DNA of 64,000 nucleotides from Litsea cubeba (lineage: Eukaryota > Streptophyta > Magnoliopsida > Laurales > Lauraceae). The stretch spans positions 186,001 to 250,000 of the forward strand of contig WHSA01000703.1 in assembly GCA_012931725.1 (NCBI GenBank), in the 5' to 3' direction. Made by a program: the position numbers and the translations under genes. The notes under the pieces are model-generated. The model did not search any database and had not been told where the DNA came from. It worked only from the letters and a program-made list of their open reading frames with translations. Position 1 is the stretch's first letter. Every line of letters starts with the position of its first letter. Below are positions 1 to 13,378 of the stretch, piece after piece.

Positions 1-278
1 CGACCGACCTGACGGAAATCTGCAGAGTGGGTTTTTCTATTTCGTCTCCAAACATCTCCAGAACTCTTCTGAAGACTCCCAATGACTTCCTACAATCATT
101 CCATCATTGTTAAACCCATTTGTGACTATCCAAACATGGATTCACTAATTATCCAAGCAAAACCATCAAACTGATCCGTACATAGCCCTTGATCTATCAT
201 CTTTGCATCTCATGCAAAGATTAGATCAAGCTTACTGATCTAACATGATAAGAGATGAGGTAAGGCTCTGATACCAAT
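1..278 (-). mobile_element. Copia A: leader and primer-binding site
   Basis: This is the start of the internal region of a minus-strand Copia element that continues off the left edge. The primer-binding site is at 265-276, reading GCTCTGATACCA on the plus strand, the complement of TGGTATCAGAGC. It lies two bases from the LTR start at 279. The rest shows no reading frame and fits an untranslated leader. The body of the element is not visible. Confidence 0.75.
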
Positions 279-2035
279 TGTTGGAAATAGGGTGGGCCTC
301 TAGGATAGGTTTCAAAAACTTTTGACCCACTTGATGCACGGATCAACTATCCAGAAGGCTATAAAACCCAATCCAAGATCCATGTCCTCAATCTCATCCA
401 TTATGATCAGTAAAACAATCTATCTAGAAGATAGAAACAGCAATTAATAAGCAACAAATAAATCTACAACATGCAAGGAAGTAGATTATACTTTTGGAGC
501 TCGGTTGTGCTATAATGGAGAAGTTGCGTCTTTCTTTGATGATAAAACGCTTTCACTAATCAAATAGGGATCTCCAAGACCTCTTGATCTTCCACACTAT
601 GACCCGTATCGGATTCTCTTTTTTCTCAAGAAGATGGTGGGATCTCCAAGAGAAAACTACTAGGAACTCTAGGGAGGAACTAAAGAAAGAACTAGAAGAG
701 GGAGAGGAGAAAGACCATGTGCAACTCTTGCACTAGGGGCCTTGGGCATGAATCCCAATGCTAGGATAGATGCATGGACGTCCATGCTCCTTTTTCTCCT
801 CTATATTTATAACTTTTAGTAACCTCTTCTTTACTAATTACAATAGAAGTCTTACTTCCATTAATTAGTAACTTACCATATCATAATTAGAAGTCTCACT
901 TCAAATATGATTAGTAACTTTCTAATTCCTTTCTAATTAAAATAGAAGTCACACTTCTACTAAAATTAGTAAGTTTACTATTACCACTATTAGAAGTCTC
1001 ACTTCAAATAGAAATAGTAACTTTCCTTTTAGAGCTCAATTAGATACTTTCTAATAATTGGGCTAGCGTGGGGACCACTAGGGATTCCTTAGAAAGCTGG
1101 CTCCAACTGGGACATGCGACCCCACATCTCATGTGTAATCCGGGCCCATAGTTAATTGCAAATAACTCCACTATATAAATGCAATTGAACTCCAGTCACA
1201 TGAATATTACATAGAAGACCCTAAACTTCCACATTACCAGAAGTAGACCCCTCTATCAATATCCATGGATCAATTGGACCTATCTTCCAAACTAGATCCA
1301 TATCTTATTATCCTTGAGCCCCAATTGATTATAATGATCATACGTACCTTTCCATTTAACTCGTAATCAGAATGGGTGCGCACTTACTAATGATAAATCC
1401 ATTAATTGGCATAAATGGATATTAAAAATAGATTCCATCTTAACCATTGAATGTTCCCACAGCTCTACTACCACGTACCAAATCACTGAGGTGTTGACCT
1501 ACAGTTGGCCTCACTCATTAGTGACTCAAAACAAATGAATAGATAGAAACTTGAGTTCATTAATATCTCAGGATTGAGAGCTTATTGCTAGGGAATTATG
1601 AGAACAGACCTTAAAGTAAAGACAGTGTTTATAAATTGCTTCTCATGGTCCTTCAATACATCCAATGTACCAGCACTATGATCCATAATCTTACATTCTG
1701 ATGATCGAGACAAATCACACTATCTCATAGTGATCAAAGTGCTGCAACCTTGTCAGTATGAGATGTCAGTCTCATCACTGGTTGTGAAGATATTTAAGTA
1801 TAAGATTTGTCACACATGTCTCCCGTATGTGGATCTCATCCATACACATGTGTTACATCTAATATACTTGTGGACTCCGGTTCATCTCATGAACCATCAA
1901 GTTATTCGTATTAGTTATGTGCAAGTATATAATAAATCCATTCATCTCATGAAAGGAAAGCATGAATATACTGATAAATAAAGAAATTAATCAATTTATT
2001 ATATCATCTACTGGATTGAATCCATAAAACTAACA
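279..2035 (-). mobile_element. 5' LTR of Copia A
   Basis: This LTR of about 1757 bp is read on the minus strand. On the plus strand it begins TGTTGGAAATAG directly after the primer-binding site and ends in CTAACA at 2035. What follows is the gag gene of an older Copia (O), so A inserted into that gag. Length and organisation resemble Angela-type Copia LTRs, but A is a different family from B. The partner LTR is outside the window, so the target duplication cannot be checked. Confidence 0.75.
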
Positions 2036-2522
2036 GGGAGAGAGTCAAAATTGAATTGTATCAAGTACTTTTCTGATACACTCATATCCACTTGTTCCAA
2101 TCTTGAAATAATATTTTGCATTGATAAAATATGTTCTCTCACTCCTAAAGTCCCATCATTTTCATGCTTGATAGGCGACTTATTAGTGATGCCCCTACAG
2201 CCTTGTCAGTTACCTTGAACTGCTCATTTACAATATCTAAAAGATCATTTGCATTTTCTATTGTTCCAAGGGATCCCCTAATACCTCTTGAAATAGAGTC
2301 AAGATAATCTTGGTTGCTACCTTGTTAGCCTTGGTCCATTTATCAAATTTTGCATTTTCATCACTAGATGTTTCATTTGTAGGAGTTAGGGGTTTAGCCT
2401 CATCAAAGACTATATCCAAGTCCAAGAAGGTTATGGCTATCATTAGTATGTCCATCCATTCTAGAAAATCTGACCCATCTAAGGTACGTAGGAATGGTTC
2501 CTAATGTAGAAAGTGCTGCCAT
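2036..2522 (-). pseudogene. Broken Copia gag of old element O
   Basis: The minus strand encodes the N-terminal part of a Copia capsid protein. Translation starts at the ATG at 2522-2520 (MAALSTLGTI). After a frameshift it continues with the family signature LDGSDFLEW and an IILTLFQEVLG stretch, and ends near SVSEKYLIQFNFDSLP, the usual end of the UBN2-type gag domain. The rest is cut off by Copia A at 2036. At least one frameshift and one in-frame stop (near 2258) make it non-functional. The zinc knuckle, protease and pol are not in the window. Confidence 0.75.
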
Positions 2523-3739
2523 TGACTTAGTTACTGAAAATAAACAACAATATCCACAAGTTAAAATCTATTCTTGATCATGCAATAACAATAAAAGTAA
2601 AAGTAATTGTACATCATTGTAAATATACCTTTGGGTATGAAAACAAGATGCATAATAACCTTAATTAATAAGACCATGTTAATAATATAATGCGATTAAA
2701 AGGACTATTCCTTTGGGTATAAATCATTCTTAACTACATCACACATTACCAACAATATCTTATTCCGATTTCTATTCCATGAAGATTGAACATTTGGGCC
2801 TCTCCTCATATATTTTATGAAATTGCAATTTAGTGTTATTATAATCAAACAAATAATGGTGATCACTTACCCTTAGTTCAATCTAGAAATCAAACAATTC
2901 TTTATGACTTGGTTGCTTTGGCAACTATCAAATCAATCCAAATCATTCATTTCTAATTGAAATTATAATAACAACACTTCCATCATGACACATCCTTAAT
3001 TGAAATCTTTATTTTTCTCTAATGATCCACGGTGACGTAAATTTTGATATAACAACACATAATTAGTTAAGTTACAAGCTATTATACACTTTGATTGCAT
3101 AAAATAAATCATCCATGATGCGGAAATAAACTTTAATGACTTATTTTAACATTTAAAAGAATATTAAAAAATACTAGAGACACTCCATAGTTGATCGAAG
3201 CTATTCAGATTAAATATCTTATTAATGGGAACTCATAGGAGAAAACGAATCGAAATTCCGAGTTCCCATGAGTCCGATATGATTAAAACAAATTTTGATC
3301 ACCCATTTTGACCAATATGATCAATACTAATAATTGGGTCAGTTCTGAAACTCATTTGGGCTAATTAACCATACCAATAGCCACCATTTAATAAACAAAA
3401 CATTTTGGAAAATTCTCTTCCAAAACTATACTGGGCTCAGGGGGTCCTTAATGGGTTAGGTCCGACCCCTAACTAGATCCAGCCCAACAGTCAGCTGGCC
3501 AGGCTGGGCTAGAGCAGGTCAGGTTGACCTGACTTGTCTGGCCCGACTGGGCTAGAGCAGGTCGGGTTGACCTGACCTGTCTGGCCCGACCTAGCTATCA
3601 TTCCAAATGGTGGAGGCGTTGCTGCTTCTGCCAGTTTGTTGACAGAGGTAGCAACGCACGGTGCGCCTCTTGATCTTTTTTTTTCTTAAAGAACATTTAT
3701 AATATAATAACAAATCATTTACAGTGATTAATGCAACCT
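2523..3739 (-). other. AT-rich leader-like sequence of old Copia O
   Basis: This non-coding stretch separates the O gag start from the insertion point of Copia B and resumes at 13379. Together the two pieces give about 1.55 kb between the O primer-binding site and gag. It contains two copies of a 43-bp direct repeat (3504-3546 and 3547-3589, beginning CTGGGCTAGAGCAGG). No reading frame is supportable. The 1.55 kb is long for an element with a ~430-bp LTR, so it may hide an older insertion. Confidence 0.5.
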
Positions 3740-3744
3740 TCATT

Positions 3745-5753
3745 TGAAAGAAATCGCGATTCAGATCTGAAACTTCTCATATAGAGACTACTATGGCTGA
3801 TGCAAAGCATGACAGATTTTTTAAAATCTGATTTCTGCACTATGCAGCGGAAATCAGCCATAAAGAATCGCATAGAAACTCCATTAAATCATGATCAACA
3901 TGTGTCTAATTAATAGAGATGATAGAAGACTATTACCTCGAAGATTTGTAGACTTCAAATCTCTGAAAAAATAGATCCAAAGGCGCGAACTCAGACTTGC
4001 AATTTGCAAACAAGTTGCTGGAATTTTCTTGCACTAGTATTGCCTTTGATCTTCTCCTCTATCTCACTTCCAAATCTGATTGGCTAAGATGGTGGAATCT
4101 TAATCTAGGAAACAAGAACTATTTCTCCAAGGAAAAAACTCAGACCTCAAGCTCTCAACTATCAAGAAGAGAAACAACAAAGGGCTGGGCGTGTGGCTCT
4201 TAGTGTCTCACAAAAGGTGTTGGACGTCCAAGGGGTTATGTGTTTCTTTTATAGAAACTTTTGTGGAAACCTTTCCCAATTAGTTATCTCTCCTTATTCT
4301 AATTTATGTCCAAAAAGGAAAGACTTATTTCCTTTAAGAAACACTCTAATTAGAAAAGGAAACCAAAAGGAACTTTCCATACAATTAGTAATACTAGTTG
4401 TAGAACACTTACTAATTTTAAGTTCCTAATCCAAAAAGGAAACTAACTCTTAGGAATACTAATCCAAAGAGGAGTCCAACTTTCCAAGTAGAGTCCTACT
4501 CAAAGTTGGAAACCTTACCCATGGAAAACCTATTATGGACGTCCCACATATCAATGCACACCATGGCCCACATATAATTTATCTAGAGTTAAATTCATGT
4601 ATGCCATCAAAGGCCTATTTGAATTTAAACTCAAAATTATTTTTCCACTAAAATAATTCATCCTTATGTTATCTAAACATTTTAGGAATCCATGCCAATC
4701 TTGGTAAGTGACTAGAGAAGGGACCAAAAGACATATTTGCCATTGGCTCCCAAAATGACCAAAATGTCCATGCTAAACCCATAGCAACATAAAGATCATT
4801 TTAACCTTAACTCATTCCACTAAAGAGTTATGGTTGAACTCCAAGGACAAATATATATTATAATAAGCTCGTCATAAAATGACGGTTGTCTTCGACCTAC
4901 TAAGTGTAATGACCTGAATGCCCCTCTATGTAACATCCATAATCGAGTCAGGTTATCACATGTACTATCAACCTTCCCGATTACATCTAAACCTTAGAAC
5001 TTCATATCCTTAAACATAATCATCATTCGAATATCATTCTCTTGATCCAGGGAGCGACCCACAAGTTCAATATCCATATGGAACATCCATATACTAAGAT
5101 CTTAGATTTTGATGATTAATCGGATAATTCTAAGGGGACGATTATTCCACCATCAGATGGCATAGATTCTATATTGCATCTGCACGTCCCAACTGATCAA
5201 GTTCGAGTACCCAAAACACAGAGCTGTTGACCCATGAATAGAATCTCACCCATAGTGAATTAAAGCATAAGAACTTGACTTCGTCAGTTCATCCACAAAT
5301 GCTCAAGATTAAGAGCACCGGTTACTTAGTAGCATGAGGTGACTTGATCTCTTTTCTGTGATAGTACTATTTTAGAGATCACACCTACAACGGTCCTGTT
5401 CAATGCATGACACATGCACTAATGAGATAGATCCGGGAAAGGCCTCCCATGACTTAGGTATGTCACCCTATATAGGAGAGTATCTCATTATAACATCTAC
5501 CAAGATGAAGTGCCCAGCTCCATCTTTCAGTTATGAACAAATATGATGTTTCCAGTTGTCCATGAATTAGACCTATCTGTGTGTAGACACTACACACCTA
5601 ATTCATTTACTAGAAACAATGGGCCTTACGCAACCATACATATATACATGTTTAAGCATAAAAGAGTCTTTTCATTAAATAACCAGTTAAATATCCAGTA
5701 ACAAAAGATGAGAATGCAACTAGTGGGCTTTAGGGCATACACCAATCCCAACA
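3745..5753 (-). mobile_element. 3' LTR of Copia B
   Basis: A 2009-bp LTR, TGAAAGAAATCG to CCCAACA on the plus strand. It is nearly identical to the copy at 11366-13373. Short open frames inside it occur in both LTR copies simply because the LTRs are duplicates, and I do not call them genes. Confidence 0.95.
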
Positions 5754-5766
5754 AACTCCCACTTGC
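5754..5766 (-). other. Polypurine tract of Copia B
   Basis: The minus strand reads AAGTGGGAGTT directly before the 3' LTR, the typical Copia primer for plus-strand DNA synthesis. It almost abuts the polyprotein stop codon at 5768. Confidence 0.85.
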
Positions 5767-5767
5767 A

Positions 5768-8700
5768 CTAAAGATCACTGCTTCCTAACCTAACACCCAT
5801 AGACTCAACATGAGAAGTGAAGACTTTCTCAGTAAGAGTCTTAGTGAATGGGTCAGTTAAGTTATTTGCTGAAGCAATATGCTCCACCACTATCTCTCCA
5901 TCCTGAATGAATTCCCGGATCAAGTGGTACTTTCTCTGAATGTGCTTGCCTTTCTTGTGATTCCTGGGCTCTTTGCACTGTGCTACAGCACCAGTGTTAT
6001 CGCAGTACATGACAATCGGTTTATGCACTGCAGGAACAACTCCTAATTCCAACAGGAATTTTCTGAGCCATACCGCTTCCTTCGCAGCTTCCGATGCCGC
6101 CACATACTCTGCTTCCATGGTAGAATCAGCTATACAGGATTGCTTGACACTTCTCCATGATATAGCCCCCCCTGAGGTAGACTTTCTGGCGTCACTATCA
6201 GATTGGAAATCAGAGTCTGTATACGCCAATGGCGTTAGATCATCTGCTCGAAAGGTTAGCATATAATCTTTCGTTCTCCGAAGATACTTGAATATATGCT
6301 TAACTGCTGTCCAATGCATAGGTCCAGGGTTTGACTGATATCTACTAACCATGCCAACGGCAAAGCAAATATCTGGTCTAGTACATAACATAGCATACAT
6401 GAGGCTTCCAACAGCGGATGCATATGGAACTCTCCTCATGGTCTCTATCTCTTCAGATGTCTTTGGACATTGATCTCGAGACAGTGGTACTCCATGTCTA
6501 GAAGGTAGGAGACCCTTCTTGGAGTCATGCATGTTAAACTTGACCAATATCTTCTCAATGTAAGAAGATTGGGATAGGGCTAACATCTTATTCTTGCGAT
6601 CACGCAAAAGCTTGATCCCTAAGATATAGCTGGCCTCACCCAAATCCTTCATCTGAAATTGAGAGGATAACCAAACCTTTGTGGATGACAATAAACCTAC
6701 ATCATTTCCTATGAGTAATATGTCATCTACATATAGGACCAAAAACGCAACTGCTTTCCCATTTCCTTTCTTATACACACATGGTTCATCAATGTTTTGA
6801 TCAAAGCCAAAGGATTTGACTGCCTGATTAAACTTGATGTTCCATGCTCTAGATGCTTGCTTAAGTCCATAGATGGACTTCTTAAGTTTACAAACCATGT
6901 TATCTTGGCCACTAGCAATGAACCCCTCTGGTTGCATCATATAGATGCATTCGTCAAGACTTCCATTAAGAAAAGCTGTCTTGACATCCATCTGCCATAT
7001 CTCGTAGTCATAATGACATGCGATGGCCAAGAGAATCCTTATGGACTTAAGCATAGCCACTGGTGAAAAGGTTTCCTCATAATCGATGCCCTCTTTCTGA
7101 GTATATCCTTTCGCCACCAGTCTTGCTTTGAAGGTTTCCACCTTCCCATCCACTCCTCTCTTTCTCTTGTAGATCCACTTGCACCCTATGGGTTTGATCC
7201 CTTCAGGATCATCTACAAGTTCCCAGACTTGATTGGAATACAAAGAATCCATTTCAGATTTCATCGCTTGCTGCCACATGTCAGCATCTATATCCGTTAC
7301 TGCTTCATCATAACTAGTAGGATCCTCAACCAGATCTCCAGAGTCTGTCTTAAAAGACACTCCTAGATATCTTTCTGGCTGTCTAGAAATTCTCCCACTA
7401 CGACGAGGCTCCGGAGTGTTTAAAGGAATATCTTGTTCATCTACTGTTTCAGGATCTGGTACAGATGTTATAGGAGATCCCGGAAGAATCTCCTCAAGGG
7501 TTTCTTTACAACTAAGCTCTTGGTGCATCATACAATCATCCTCCAAGTACCTAGCATGAGTGCTGATGAGCACTTTTTGCTCCTTTGGATGATAAAAGAT
7601 GCCACCTCTCGTTCCCTTAGGATACCCAATGAAGTAGCACATTTCCGATCTGGGTTCTAGCTTGGTAACTTTATCATTCAGTACATAGGCTGGACAACCC
7701 CAAATGTGGATATGATTTAAACTAGGTTTTCGACCTGTCCATATTTCTTGTGGTGTCCTAGGTACTGACTTAGATGGTACCAGATTTAAAATGTATGCTG
7801 CTGCTTCTAAGGCATATCCCCAAAAAGATATAGGTAGGGTTGCATGACTCATCATGGACCTTACCATATCAAGAAGGGTACGGTTTCTTCTCTCCGCTAC
7901 ACCATTTTGCTGGGGTGTACCCGGTGCAGACAACTGAGACACAATCCCATGTTGTGTGAGGTACTCCTTGAACTCACCCAGGAGGTACTCGCCACCTCGA
8001 TCGGATCGAAGGGCTTTGATATGTTTTCCTAGTTGTAGCTCCGCCTCAGCCTTGAATTGTTTGAACTTATCAAATGCCTCAGACTTGCGTCGCATTAGGT
8101 ATACATATCCAAACCTAGAGTAATCATCAGTGAAGGTGATGTAATACTCATACCCTCCTCGAGCCGGTTTGTTCATAGGACCACACACATCAGTGTGAAT
8201 CAATTCTAACAACTCCTTTGACCTAAGTCCCTTTCCAGAGAATGACCGTTTGGTCATCTTTCCCTTGAGACAAGATTCGCACTGAGGAAAAGGTTCGAAA
8301 TCTAATGAGCTCAAGGGCCCATCTTCTACCAACCTCTGAATCCGTTTTGGGTTAATGTGACCCAAACGTAAGTGCCAAAGATATGTGTCATTGATTGAAG
8401 ATACCTTCCTCTTAAGGGAAGTTGAGCTTTCTTGTTGTACATTATGCAGTGTAGGAGCAACAGGATATATATAAAATAAGTTGTCATGTATTCTACCGGA
8501 ACATATAATATTTCCATCTCTACTGATATCAATACCAGAATGGAAAGAAACTGAATAATTAAATTCAATTAATCTGGAAACTGAAATTAAATTCTTCCTC
8601 ATGTTCGGAACATAGAAAACATTATTTAAAACTAATATCCTATTACATGGAAAATGTAAGGTAACAACTCCTACTGCAACTGCCCAAACTTTAGCTCCAG

Positions 8701-9719
8701 TTCCGACTCTAAAGGCAAATTCTCCTTTCTCAATTCTCTGCATTATCTGAAACCCCTGCAATGAATTGCAGATATGATTAGTGGCTCCTGAGTCTACTAT
8801 CCATGAGTCAGTAGAATCAACCACTAGACAAGTTTCAATGTAGTATGAAAAAGATGTACCTTTCTTAACTGAGGCTAGGAACTTGGGACAATCTTTCTTC
8901 CAATGACCTTTCAGGCCACACTTGAAGCATTTCCCTTTGGGCTTTCCATATGTACCCTTGTCCTTCTTATTACCAGCATTGTCCTTTTTCTGCCCTTTTC
9001 CCTTATTCTGCTTCTTCTTGGACTTCTTCCCTTTCGGGTTCAGTTTAGATGAAGACTGGAAAAAATGAGCTTGGGCTTTGGGCTTCATGATAGCCTCTGC
9101 CGCCTGGAGTTCTTTCATTAACTCAGGTAGAGTCATGTCCATCTTGCTCATATTGAAATTGAGCTTGAACTGATTGAAAGATTCCGGCAGAGTTTCGAGA
9201 ATCATGTCAGTCTGACTCCCTGCATCAATCTCAGCCCCTAGAATCTCAGCTTCATTGAAACAATCTATCATCTTGAGCATATGCTCTCTGACAGGTGTTC
9301 CCTCAGCCATCCTAGCATTCATGATGGTCCTCATAGCAGCTTGCCTAGCTGGCCTGCTCTTGTCTGCGAACATCTCAGACAAGGACATCATGATTTCATA
9401 GGCTGTGTCCATTTGCTCGTGTTGTGTTTGCAACACGTTGGACATGGAAGCGAGCATGTAGCACTTAGCCATGCTATTCGCTTTCTTCCATTTCTTCTCA
9501 GCCTCTCGCTGGTCATCAGTAGAATTAGCATCAATTTCGGGACAGTTTTTCCAGCAAGACATACTTGTACTCCTCAGCTGTGAGTACTATGTCAAGATTT
9601 CTTTTCCAGTCTACGTAGTTAGGGCCAGTCAGTTTATTCTCACGAAGAATGCACATCAACGGACTAAAAGAGTCTTCTCCCATCTCTTTCTGGATATAAA
9701 ACGGTTTATAATTAGACAT
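5768..9719 (-). CDS. Copia B gag-pol polyprotein with one frameshift in gag
   Basis: The polyprotein carries everything needed for retrotransposition. The main frame (5768-9562, 1264 residues) shows gag to about residue 205, a CCHC zinc knuckle (C212, C215, H220, C225) and the protease motif DSGA at 257-260. The integrase has a zinc site (H397, H402, C428, C431) and catalytic D458, D521 and E557. The RT runs from about 755 to 1020, with D859 and YVDD at 944-947. The RNase H has D1116, E1151 and D1188. No internal stop is present. The natural start is probably the ATG at 9719, giving MSNYKPFYIQKE and LTGPNYVDWKRNLD. That frame joins the main one only if one extra base in the run near 9548-9556 is discounted, so gag is frameshifted by +1 after about 56 residues. 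The element is otherwise coding-intact. Confidence 0.93.
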
Positions 9720-11352
9720 GCAGTATATATGTAATATGCATATGGTGCTTGTTATAAAAGGAAAAACAAAGCACGAAAACTTTTTACATTATTCAACCCC
9801 AATTATAATGTATCAGTGTTTCAACCTCCTCATAGACCCTCCATCGAAGGGATGGCCGAGCCTACAGTCACGTTGAATTAAGGCAGACTTATTTGGATTA
9901 TCACTATCTGGACACACATCCAGTGGTAGTCCAATCACTGATTGGTTTGGCCTCATATGACAAATAACCCTTAACTCCTAAGGAGAGGTCATCACCGTCT
10001 TATGTCAAGTGTATAACCATCTCTTATGAAATTCCCAGAATGTCTATGATTAAGTCTTCCGAAGGGAAGAGACTTTTATCCTTCCTAGAAGTGAACTTTA
10101 GAAAAGAGCTCCACCGAAGGGATGGCCGCTCCCACCAACACTTCATTGACATTCTATAGAAGTGATCTTTAGTAAAGAACTCCACCGAAGGGATGGCCGC
10201 TCCTACTAACACCTCATTACGAATATTCACATTAGTTCACCCATTAACCCATCAAAGCGTTCTTTAGTTAAAGAACTCCACCGAAGGGATGGCCGTTCCC
10301 ACTAACACTTTAATGAGGTAACATGAACCGAAAATGGAAGGCCGTGGGGTCTTTCCTAAAAACCCCTCTCCCACTTGATTATTTATCGCTAGGGTTTATA
10401 CTTTTTGACCTTTACATTGTCTTACTCAAAAGCTCTTTTTAAATCTAGCAAACTTGGTTAATTAAATTCATGACATAAGTCATCTTAAAATTAAATAACC
10501 TTTGCTTTAAAACATTTGAGCAAATCCCTTCAAAGAGTCAAAAACCTATCTTGGGTTATGAAAACCCATAGGTAGCATCTAATTAGATTTTAGTTTAGCC
10601 TCCTTTGGAAGCCAAGGGTACCAAGATAAACTAAACCCTATCCAATTTTAAACCTTAGACAAATAGAAGGTGCTGGTCTAAGTTCCGTTTAAAACAATTT
10701 GCCAAACTAAAAACAATCTAATACAATAAAGATGCCAATTTTAGGACCTAACGGTGGCCATGTTTCTAGGTGACAATTATAGCAATTATATAAAGCATTC
10801 AACCATGCATTCCATATATAAAAGCAAATAAAAGTATGCATTCCTTGATGGCTCCCTATTCTTAGGATTTCAAATCCTAATCGAATTAGGACTCCTCATG
10901 CATCTAGAAGTCTTGACTCCTTCATCTCCAAGGACTCCAATTTCTTGCAACCTTCTTGTCTTGAAACAAAACCAAAATTACATTGGAGATTCCTATGCTT
11001 TCCAAGAAAGCTTACATCAAGACTAGTTGGAATAAAATTAAGGAAACTTTACAACTTCCTATGATTGCTAACCGCGCAATCGTACACTTTCCAACTAATT
11101 AAAAAACATCCAAATCCACATAACAATCATGCGAACCATCAAGGATGCAATTCATGGCTGCAAACAAAGAGGTTAGTGCATGCAAACTCACTATGTGCAT
11201 CATTAAACAAATCTGGAAAATAAATTCCAGCAATGTTAATGAAACTTGCACACAACATGCATCACAACATAACTTTAATAGGGTGCCACCATACCCATAA
11301 TCAATCTAGGATTAATTATACACAACATGGGATCATGATTTCACATGGAGTG
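9720..11352 (-). other. 5' untranslated leader of Copia B
   Basis: A 1.6-kb non-coding stretch between the primer-binding site and the gag start. Long leaders are usual in Angela-type elements. It holds the repeated motif listed separately (9842-10311). I see no protein-coding signal elsewhere in it. Confidence 0.75.
9842..10311 (-). repeat. Four-copy motif in the Copia B leader
   Basis: The core CGAAGGGATGGCCG occurs four times, near 9845, 10114, 10185 and 10281. The last three sit in a larger shared block (AAGA(A/G)CTCCAC before the core, TCC(C/T)AC(C/T)AACAC after it) spaced about 72 and 95 bp apart. The spacing is too irregular for a simple satellite. The motif lies in the transcribed leader, where packaging and dimerisation signals are expected. 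Its function is unknown. Confidence 0.7.
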
Positions 11353-11364
11353 GCTCTGATACCA
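11353..11364 (-). other. Primer-binding site of Copia B
   Basis: Plus strand GCTCTGATACCA, a perfect complement of TGGTATCAGAGC (initiator Met-tRNA 3' end). It is separated from the 5' LTR by one base. Confidence 0.93.
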
Positions 11365-11365
11365 C

Positions 11366-13373
11366 TGAAAGAAATCGCGATTCAGATCTGAAACTTCTCA
11401 TATAGAGACTACTATGGCTGATGCAAAGCATGACAGATTTTTTAAAATCTGATTTCTGCACTATGCAGCGGAAATCAGCCATAAAGAATCGCATAGAAAC
11501 TCCATTAAATCATGATCAACATGTGTCTAATTAATAGAGATGATAGAAGACTATTACCTCGAAGATTTGTAGACTTCAAATCTCTGAAAAAATAGATCCA
11601 AAGGCGCGAACTCAGACTTGCAATTTGCAAACAAGTTGCTGGAATTTTCTTGCACTAGTATTGCCTTTGATCTTCTCCTCTATCTCACTTCCAAATCTGA
11701 TTGGCTAAGATGGTGGAATCTTAATCTAGGAAACAAGAACTATTTCTCCAAGGAAAAAACTCAGACCTCAAGCTCTCAACTATCAAGAAGAGAAACAACA
11801 AAGGGCTGGGCGTGTGGCTCTTAGTGTCTCACAAAAGGTGTTGGACGTCCAAGGGGTTATGTGTTTCTTTTATAGAAACTTTTGTGGAAACCTTTCCCAA
11901 TTAGTTATCTCTCCTTATTCTAATTTATGTCCAAAAAGGAAAGACTTATTTCCTTTAAGAAACACTCTAATTAGAAAAGGAAACCAAAAGGAACTTTCCA
12001 TACAATTAGTAATACTAGTTGTAGAACACTTACTAATTTTAAGTTCCTAATCCAAAAAGGAAACTAACTCTTAGGAATACTAATCCAAAGAGGAGTCCAA
12101 CTTTCCAAGTAGAGTCCTACTCAAAGTTGGAAACCTTACCCATGGAAAACCTATTATGGACGTCCCACATATCAATGCACACCATGGCCCACATATAATT
12201 TATCTAGAGTTAAATTCATGTATGCCATCAAAGGCCTATTTGAATTTAAACTCAAAATTATTTTTCCACTAAAATAATTCATCCTTATGTTATCTAAACA
12301 TTTTAGGAATCCATGCCAATCTTGGTAAGTGACTAGAGAAGGGACCAAAAGACATATTTGCCATTGGCTCCCAAAATGACCAAAATGTCCATGCTAAACC
12401 CATAGCAACATAAAGATCATTTTAACCTTAACTCATTCCACTAAAGAGTTATGGTTGAACTCCAAGGACAAATATATATTATAATAAGCTCGTCATAAAA
12501 TGACGGTTGTCTTCGACCTACTAAGTGTAATGACCTGAATGCCCCTCTATGTAACATCCATAATCGAGTCAGGTTATCACATGTACTATCAACCTTCCCG
12601 ATTACATCTAAACCTTAGAACTTCATATCCTTAAACATAATCATCATTCGAATATCATTCTCTTGATCCAGGGAGCGACCCACAAGTTCAATATCCATAT
12701 GGAACATCCATATACTAAGATCTTAGATTTTGATGATTAATCGGATAATTCTAAGGGGACGATTATTCCACCATCAGATGGCATAGATTCTATATTGCAT
12801 CTGCACGTCCCAACTGATCAAGTTCGAGTACCCAAAACACAGAGCTGTTGACCCATGAATAGAATCTCACCCATAGTGAATTAAAGCATAAGAACTTGAC
12901 TTCGTCAGTTCATCCACAAATGCTCAAGATTAAGAGCACCGGTTACTTAGTAGCATGAGGTGACTTGATCTCTTTTCTGTGATAGTACTATTTTAGAGAT
13001 CACACCTACAACGGTCCTGTTCAATGCATGACACATGCACTAATGAGATAGATCCGGGAAAGGCCTCCCATGACTTAGGTATGTCACCCTATATAGGAGA
13101 GTATCTCATTATAACATCTACCAAGATGAAGTGCCCAGCTCCATCTTTCAGTTATGAACAAATATGATGTTTCCAGTTGTCCATGAATTAGACCTATCTG
13201 TGTGTAGACACTACACACCTAATTCATTTACTAGAAACAATGGGCCTTACGCAACCATACATATATACATGTTTAAGCATAAAAGAGTCTTTCATTAAAT
13301 AACCAGTTAAATATCCAGTAACAAAAGATGAGAATGCAGCTAGTGGGCTTTAGGGCATACACCAATCCCAACA
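11366..13373 (-). mobile_element. 5' LTR of Copia B
   Basis: A 2008-bp LTR matching 3745-5753. The differences I saw are one missing T near 13291 and one A/G substitution near 13338. Confidence 0.95.
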
Positions 13374-13378
13374 TCATT

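Larger units (their letters stand above)
3745..13373 (-). mobile_element. Complete young Copia element B (Angela-like)
   Basis: A full-length LTR retrotransposon of 9629 bp on the minus strand. It has 2.0-kb LTRs, a primer-binding site at 11353-11364, a polypurine tract at 5754-5766, a 1.6-kb leader and one gag-pol reading frame. The target duplication TCATT is perfect at 3740-3744 and 13374-13378. By eye I found one substitution and one single-base indel between the LTRs, so insertion was recent. The gene order (gag, protease, integrase, RT, RNase H) is Copia. The RT sequence (YVDDILLIGND) and long LTRs suggest the Angela/Tork group. It is inserted in the leader of O. Confidence 0.95.

Noticed and set aside
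3997..4429. Two open frames repeated at 11618-12050
   Set aside because: They lie in the two identical LTRs of Copia B and show no protein family. The duplication is that of the LTR.
5973..7066. Plus-strand frames inside the Copia B pol region
   Set aside because: They are antisense shadows of a well-supported minus-strand polyprotein.
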